From: Bradyrhizobium sp. 132
Lineage (GTDB): Bacteria; Pseudomonadota; Alphaproteobacteria; Rhizobiales; Xanthobacteraceae
Length of the DNA stretch: 64,000 bases
Direction of reading: 5' to 3'
Assembly (NCBI RefSeq): GCF_023074185.1
Contig: NZ_JADPKY010000012.1
Coordinates: 99,327-163,326 of the forward strand
Positions within the stretch are counted from its first letter, which is position 1. Every line of letters begins with the position of its first letter. Below the pieces are notes generated by a model. The model did no database searches, was not told the origin of the DNA, and was given only the letters and a program-made list of their open reading frames with translations. This document shows positions 57,140-64,000 of this stretch, piece after piece. The translations under genes and the position numbers were made by a program.

Positions 57140-58288
57140 ATGCTTGCGCGCGACGACCGAGATTCCCTTAAGAGCACGCCCCTTCACGGGCTTCATTTCT
57201 CCCTCGGCGGCAAGATGGTGCCGTTCGCGGGCTATGACATGCCCGTGCAATATCCCGCGGGCGTGCTGAAGGAACACCTCCATACCCGCTCGTCAGCCGG
57301 CCTGTTCGACGTCTCCCACATGGGCCAGATCGCGCTTCGGCCGAAGTCGGGCAAGGTCGAGGACGCCGCGCGCGCGCTGGAGCGGCTGGTGCCGCAGGAC
57401 ATCGTGGCTATTGCGCCGGGGCGGCAGCGCTACGCCCAGTTCACCAATGCCGAGGGTGGAATTCTGGACGATCTGATGGTCGCCAATTTCGGCGACCATC
57501 TGTTCCTGGTCGTCAACGCCGCCTGCAAGGCCGAGGACGAGGCGCATCTGCGCGCGAAGCTGTCGGACGACTGCATCATCGATTCGCTTGCCGACCGCGC
57601 GCTGATCGCGTTGCAGGGCCCGAAGGCGGAATCGGCGCTGGCGAAATTGTGTGCAGAAGCACCCGCCATGAAGTTCATGGATGCCGGCCCGCACAAGGTC
57701 GCCGGCATCGACTGCTTCGTCTCGCGCTCCGGCTACACCGGCGAGGACGGCTTTGAAATTTCGGTTCCTGCTGGCGAAGCCGAGCGCCTCGCCAAGACAC
57801 TCCTGGACAATCCCGACGTGCTGCCGATCGGGCTTGGCGCCCGCGACAGCCTGAGGCTCGAGGGCGGGCTTTGTCTTTACGGCCACGACATCGACACCAC
57901 GACCACGCCGGTCGAGGCCGGACTGGAATGGTCGGTGCAGAAGAGCCGCCGCACCGGCGGCGCGCGCGCCGGCGGCTTTCCCGGCGCCGAGAAGATTCTC
58001 GCTCATTTCGACCACGGCGCGGCCCGTCGCCGCGTCGGCCTGCGCACCGAGGGCCGCGCGCCGGTGCGCGAGGGCGCGCTGCTGTTTGCGGACGCGACAT
58101 CCAGCGAACCGATCGGAAAGGTTACCTCCGGCGGCTTCGGCCCGAGCCTGAATGCGCCGGTCGCGATGGGCTATGTGCCCACCGCATCGAGCGCGATCGA
58201 CACAAAACTCTTCGCCGAGGTGCGCGGCCAACGCCTGGCCGTGCAAATCGCCACCATGCCCTTCGTGAAAAACACCTACAAACGCTGA
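57140..58288 (+). CDS. gcvT: Glycine cleavage system aminomethyltransferase (T protein)
   Basis: A 382-residue folate-dependent enzyme that takes the aminomethyl group from lipoylated H protein and yields ammonia plus methylene-tetrahydrofolate. Conserved parts are [48 protein letters not shown] and [18 protein letters not shown] with the catalytic Asp region. The ATG directly after GTG is used; GAGG is about 10 bases upstream. First gene of gcvTHP. Confidence 0.97.
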   Translation: MLARDDRDSLKSTPLHGLHFSLGGKMVPFAGYDMPVQYPAGVLKEHLHTRSSAGLFDVSHMGQIALRPKSGKVEDAARALERLVPQDIVAIAPGRQRYAQFTNAEGGILDDLMVANFGDHLFLVVNAACKAEDEAHLRAKLSDDCIIDSLADRALIALQGPKAESALAKLCAEAPAMKFMDAGPHKVAGIDCFVSRSGYTGEDGFEISVPAGEAERLAKTLLDNPDVLPIGLGARDSLRLEGGLCLYGHDIDTTTTPVEAGLEWSVQKSRRTGGARAGGFPGAEKILAHFDHGAARRRVGLRTEGRAPVREGALLFADATSSEPIGKVTSGGFGPSLNAPVAMGYVPTASSAIDTKLFAEVRGQRLAVQIATMPFVKNTYKR

Positions 58289-58298
58289 GGACAAGAAA

Positions 58299-58667
58299 AT
58301 GACCACGACGCTGTACACATCCGACCACGAATGGCTCGCCATCGACGGCGACGTCGCCACCGTCGGCATCACCGACTACGCGCAGTCCCAGCTCGGCGAC
58401 GTCGTGTTCGTCGAACTGCCCAAGCTCGGCCGCGCCCTGAAGAAGACGGAAGCCGCAGCCGTCGTGGAATCCGTGAAGGCCGCCTCGGACATCTACGCGC
58501 CTGTTACGGGCGAGGTCACCGAAATCAACGACGCCCTCGCCGCCGAGCCGGCGCTGGTGAATTCGGATGCGCAAGGCAAGGCGTGGTTTTTCAAGATCAA
58601 GATTGCCGACAAGAGCGAGCTAGGCGGCCTCATGGATGACGCCGCCTACAAGGCCCACACGGCTTAA
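58299..58667 (+). CDS. gcvH: Glycine cleavage system H protein
   Basis: A 122-residue lipoyl carrier. The lipoylated Lys is residue 60 in [18 protein letters not shown]. Other family features: [31 protein letters not shown]. It is located 10 bases after gcvT and 17 before gcvP. Confidence 0.98.
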   Translation: MTTTLYTSDHEWLAIDGDVATVGITDYAQSQLGDVVFVELPKLGRALKKTEAAAVVESVKAASDIYAPVTGEVTEINDALAAEPALVNSDAQGKAWFFKIKIADKSELGGLMDDAAYKAHTA

Positions 58668-58684
58668 AGACGATGGAGCAAGCG

Positions 58685-61549
<2,865 letters not shown>

Positions 61550-61567
61550 GACCCCGACGGAGGTTTC

Positions 61568-61681
61568 GTAGGGTGGGTTAGCGGGCGGCTGCGCGAAGGC
61601 GCAGACCGCCGGCGTAACCCACCGCTTTAGCTTCCGCGGCGACAAAGATGGTGGATTACGCCTTCGGCTAATCCACCCTAC
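61568..61681. repeat. Intergenic palindromic repeat (GTAGGGTGG type)
   Basis: A 114-bp element bounded by GTAGGGTGGgttag and ctaatCCACCCTAC. Inside are GGCGGTCTGCG-type arms (GCGGGCGGCTGCGC with GCGCAGACCGCC) and GGTGGATTACGCC near the right end. Related in outline to the CTCGTAGG element at 50.5 kb, both being of the YGTAGGGTGGG class seen across Bradyrhizobium. It lies between convergent gcvP and the first DUF1835-like gene. Confidence 0.82.
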
Positions 61682-61690
61682 AGCAATGAT

Positions 61691-62665
61691 TTACGGCGCA
61701 ATCAGCAATCGGGTTTCGCGATCCCACCGCCAGAGCCGTTCGTTGGTCAATTCAGTCCCGCCCCACCAACGCTTGATCGGGTTGTGGCGCCACAAGTCAT
61801 CTTCTCGGGCGACAAGGGAACGTCCGAGTTCAGTTAGCGTGACCCTCCACTCGCTCCTGCCGAAGTAGCGATCCTCATTGTCGAACGCCGGATCGCCCAA
61901 CAGAACGGGCGGCGCCGAATGTTCCGCCAATGCGATCAAGGCATCGCTCGCCTCACCCTCTTCGAACACATCGCGATACCACCTCGCTTCGGAGATGTAT
62001 TTTGGGTCGGTGTGCCCTTCATTCACACAGCCCAGCATATCCATCTCGCTGGCACCAAGCCCCGTCACCTTGTCCGGAAGCTCTTCAAGCAGCGCAATGA
62101 GCGCCGATCGAAGTCTCGGAAAGATCATCAGATCCGTCATCAGCAGATCGAAACAGGATTTTGGCGTTTCAGCCCGATAGGCGCGCCAGGCGCGGCTTGC
62201 CATCACCAAATGATCGTCGGCGACCTCGAAGGCCGGCAACTTCCATTCTGCGACGGACTCCGCAGCATAGTCCGCAACACTGTCATCCGTGTGCACCAGG
62301 CTCAGCTTCGTCGTGATCTCCTTGTAAGGGCGAAGCAGGTCGAGCAACCAGACAAGCACGAGCTGATCGTTGGGCTGAGGATCGATCCACACTTCGATCG
62401 AGTCGAACTTCGCACAGAGCTCTAAGAAACCGATATCGCGCGTGCCGAAACCTTCCAGCCAGTCTCGACAAACCTCGTCGAGCCAGTGATCGCCTGGATT
62501 GCAGTGCTTTGCCGACCGCCGCTCCAGCCCCATCAAAAGCTGCTCTGCGGAGGGCAATTGGCCGAAGACGAAGCGCATGCAGAAGCCGAGCGCGATATTC
62601 GCCAATTTGGTCTGCCGAAGCGTAGCTGCCGCAAGATGGTTCGTGGTCAGAATCAAATGTGACAC
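61691..62665 (-). CDS. DUF1835-like protein, copy 2 of a tandem pair
   Basis: A 324-residue soluble protein. The GTG start (VSHLILTTNHLAAATLRQ) has GAGG five bases upstream and matches the domain boundary; an earlier ATG is rejected. The region DSIEVWIDPQPNDQLVLVWLLDLL resembles the EVELWFEHDLYDQLQ block of DUF1835 proteins, and the C-terminus (WRHNPIKRWWGGTELTNERLWRWD, given in parts) is Trp-rich. The upstream gene encodes a paralogue with the same blocks. Function unknown. Codon use is less GC-biased than the surrounding core genes, which hints at acquisition. Confidence 0.78.
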   Translation of the reverse strand: MSHLILTTNHLAAATLRQTKLANIALGFCMRFVFGQLPSAEQLLMGLERRSAKHCNPGDHWLDEVCRDWLEGFGTRDIGFLELCAKFDSIEVWIDPQPNDQLVLVWLLDLLRPYKEITTKLSLVHTDDSVADYAAESVAEWKLPAFEVADDHLVMASRAWRAYRAETPKSCFDLLMTDLMIFPRLRSALIALLEELPDKVTGLGASEMDMLGCVNEGHTDPKYISEARWYRDVFEEGEASDALIALAEHSAPPVLLGDPAFDNEDRYFGRSEWRVTLTELGRSLVAREDDLWRHNPIKRWWGGTELTNERLWRWDRETRLLIAP

Positions 62666-62719
62666 AGTGGCCTCGCGATTAACAAGCAATACCAAAACAC
62701 CTCGAGCAGCACGCACGCA

Positions 62720-63772
62720 TCAGACAGGAGAAAGCAATGCCCGGCTGTCGCGATCCCAACGCCAGAGCCGATCGCTGGTCAGGTGGGTGCCGCCCCACCA
62801 GCGACTGATCGGGTTATGGCGGCAGAAATCCTCTTCTCCCGCCAGCACCGCTTTCCCGAGGTCAGTGAGCGACAAGCGGGATTGCTTGTACCGCGCGTGA
62901 CGGGAGGGATCGACATGCATGTCCAGCGAGAACGGTCCCTCCTCCAACCCCGATATGGCCGGCACCGGACAACGTGCGAGACCATCAAGCAGCGTGCCGA
63001 CCTCCCAGTAATCGAAAACGCGCCGCTCGTTGCGCTTCTGATCACCCGGAAAAACTTCAAACGGCTGTACCTCGCCCGGTGCGATTAACTCTAGAATCCG
63101 CATTTCCGTAGCTCCAAGACCAGTTGTGACGCTCGGAAGCTCTTCCAGCAGGCCAATTGCGGACTGCTCCAGCTGCGGAAGCAGGCTTAGATCCGTTTTG
63201 AGGAGGTCGACCCAAGCCCGCGGCGTCGGGGAACGATAAGCCCGCCATGCACGGCCGGCCAGTTCAACGTGACCTTGCGAAGGATTAATAGTCCGCGGAT
63301 TTTGCTCCGCAAGTCGCTCCGGATCAACATCACCAGCGGCAACGTCCAGCTGACGTATCACGAATCTGGAAACCGCCACTCTCTCGCCGCCACAATGGTC
63401 GAGGAGCCAGAGCAGAAGCAATTGTGCGTTTGGGTTTGGCTCTATCCACAGTTCGGCCGATTCGCATTCGAACAACAGCTCGATCAATCCCCGCCCCTTC
63501 ACTCCCGGCTTATCGAGGCGCCAAGCCGGCGTGTCATCCAGCCAATGAAGGCCGGGTAGCTGTGTCGTATGCGGAGCAAAGAACGCTTCAAGCTCTGCGC
63601 CGGATGGCGGCGCACCCCAGACAAATCGACGATTCATCGCGAGCACGAGATCGCCCAGGCTGGCCTGTTCGAGGGCGCCGGCCAACTTGGCAGTCTCGAA
63701 CTCTCGGGCCGTGATACGCGCGACATGAATGTGCGGCTCGGACGCGGCGAGATCCTCACCGCTTTCTATCAT
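62720..63772 (-). CDS. DUF1835-like protein, copy 1 of a tandem pair, next to an IS
   Basis: A protein of about 350 residues that is paralogous to the next gene: ELAGRAWRAYRSPTPRAW, IGLLEELPSVTTGLGATEM and RHNPISRWWGGTHLTSDRLW correspond block by block. The ATG chosen is about 16 residues before the shared domain. The open frame continues another 71 codons upstream, but that part is antisense IS DNA (from about 63830 on), so it is not original coding sequence. The IS has removed or displaced the native promoter, and the true start could have been cut. Expression may now depend on the IS. Function unknown. Confidence 0.7.
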   Translation of the reverse strand: MIESGEDLAASEPHIHVARITAREFETAKLAGALEQASLGDLVLAMNRRFVWGAPPSGAELEAFFAPHTTQLPGLHWLDDTPAWRLDKPGVKGRGLIELLFECESAELWIEPNPNAQLLLLWLLDHCGGERVAVSRFVIRQLDVAAGDVDPERLAEQNPRTINPSQGHVELAGRAWRAYRSPTPRAWVDLLKTDLSLLPQLEQSAIGLLEELPSVTTGLGATEMRILELIAPGEVQPFEVFPGDQKRNERRVFDYWEVGTLLDGLARCPVPAISGLEEGPFSLDMHVDPSRHARYKQSRLSLTDLGKAVLAGEEDFCRHNPISRWWGGTHLTSDRLWRWDRDSRALLSPV

Positions 63773-63829
63773 CAGATCGGATGCCACAAGTCGACGTCTA
63801 AGCTTTCGCACCAGCGAGGAGCAGGAGCT

Positions 63830-64000
63830 GAGGTAGGGTCTGTTGGGATTCAGGATTCTCATCGGGGCTTGGTTGTGATTCAAGCTTGGGATGGACCGAT
63901 TCGTTTTGACTGACGCCCAATGGGCGAAGATGGAGCCGCATTGTCTTGGCAAGCCGGGAGATCCGGGCCGCAGCGGCAAGGACAACCGACTGTTTGTCGA
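63830..64000 (+). mobile_element. Left end of an IS5-family insertion sequence (right end outside)
   Basis: From about position 63830 the DNA changes from DUF1835-like coding sequence to an AT-richer leader (GGTCTGTTGGGATTCAGG) followed by an IS transposase start. The exact left terminal repeat and any target duplication cannot be proven because the right end lies beyond the window. Confidence 0.75.
63891..64000 (+). CDS. IS5-family transposase, N-terminal part
   Basis: The first 36 residues are visible: MDRFVLTDAQWAKMEPH, then CLGKPGDPGRSGKDNRLFV. This is the standard start of the N-terminal (DUF4096-type) domain of IS5-group transposases, in which LTDAQWAKMEP and G-x-DNRLF are highly conserved. 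The gene continues past the window end. In several such elements the transposase is split in two frames; that cannot be judged here. Confidence 0.88.
   Translation, partial: MDRFVLTDAQWAKMEPHCLGKPGDPGRSGKDNRLFV

Noticed and set aside
62720..63985. A 421-residue protein from the longest open frame
   Set aside because: Its first part is antisense to the IS leader and transposase; the real gene starts near 63772.

Overview
The window reads as chromosomal DNA of a slow-growing alphaproteobacterial rhizobium, most probably Bradyrhizobium. The reasons are the high GC coding bias, the scattered purC/purS/purQ/purL/bolA/grxD gene set, a zeta-type ATPase inhibitor (DUF1476), ergothioneine genes egtB-egtD, a eukaryote-like NADP isocitrate dehydrogenase, a tandem glycine riboswitch before gcvTHP, and many short palindromic intergenic repeats. 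This assignment is inference from gene content; no database search was run. No rRNA, tRNA or CRISPR array was seen.

Layout. 1-3.7 kb: a MotA/TolQ/ExbB-type channel protein with a partly visible membrane partner (minus strand), then a NarL-type histidine kinase/response regulator pair. 3.7-7.4 kb: a TetR regulator with a striking palindrome nearby, purB and an M20 amidohydrolase. 7.5-13.5 kb: three tandem genes for exported caspase-like proteases plus the collapsed remnant of a fourth, with a perfect CRP-type palindrome upstream. 13.5-22.2 kb: an acyl-CoA synthetase, a SecD periplasmic-domain protein without its membrane part, a membrane cNMP-binding protein, a GST, cytochrome b561, murI, an HpaI-like aldolase, a secreted cupin and an E2-like acyltransferase. 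22.3-28.3 kb: rpsD, a type II toxin-antitoxin pair, a threonine aldolase-like enzyme, two tandem serine hydrolases, a macrodomain protein and grxD. 28.5-34.6 kb: egtB-egtD, LtrA, bolA, DUF427, DUF1328 and an acyltransferase. 34.7-43.1 kb: purL, purQ, purS and purC on the minus strand with transport genes between them, then DUF1476.

43.1-51.8 kb is the most accessory-looking part: a divergent LysR/PEP-mutase-like pair, cyanase, a SARP-like regulator fused to an alpha/beta hydrolase, a divergent overlapping operon (probable methanethiol methyltransferase mddA, LuxR regulator, quinone oxidoreductase, uncharacterised protein), and an RNA methyltransferase fused to a degraded DUF559 nuclease-like domain. 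52-61.6 kb is core metabolism: icd, DUF3455, alaS, glycine riboswitch, gcvT-gcvH-gcvP. The last 2.4 kb holds two tandem paralogues of unknown function (DUF1835-like) and the left part of an IS5-family element that has landed just upstream of one of them.

Working together: purB, purC, purS, purQ and purL cover several steps of purine synthesis. grxD and bolA are usual Fe-S/iron partners. gcvTHP is controlled by glycine through the riboswitch. egtB and egtD make hercynine and its sulfoxide. The exported caspase array, the two regulator/enzyme fusions and the SecD-head protein are the least ordinary items.
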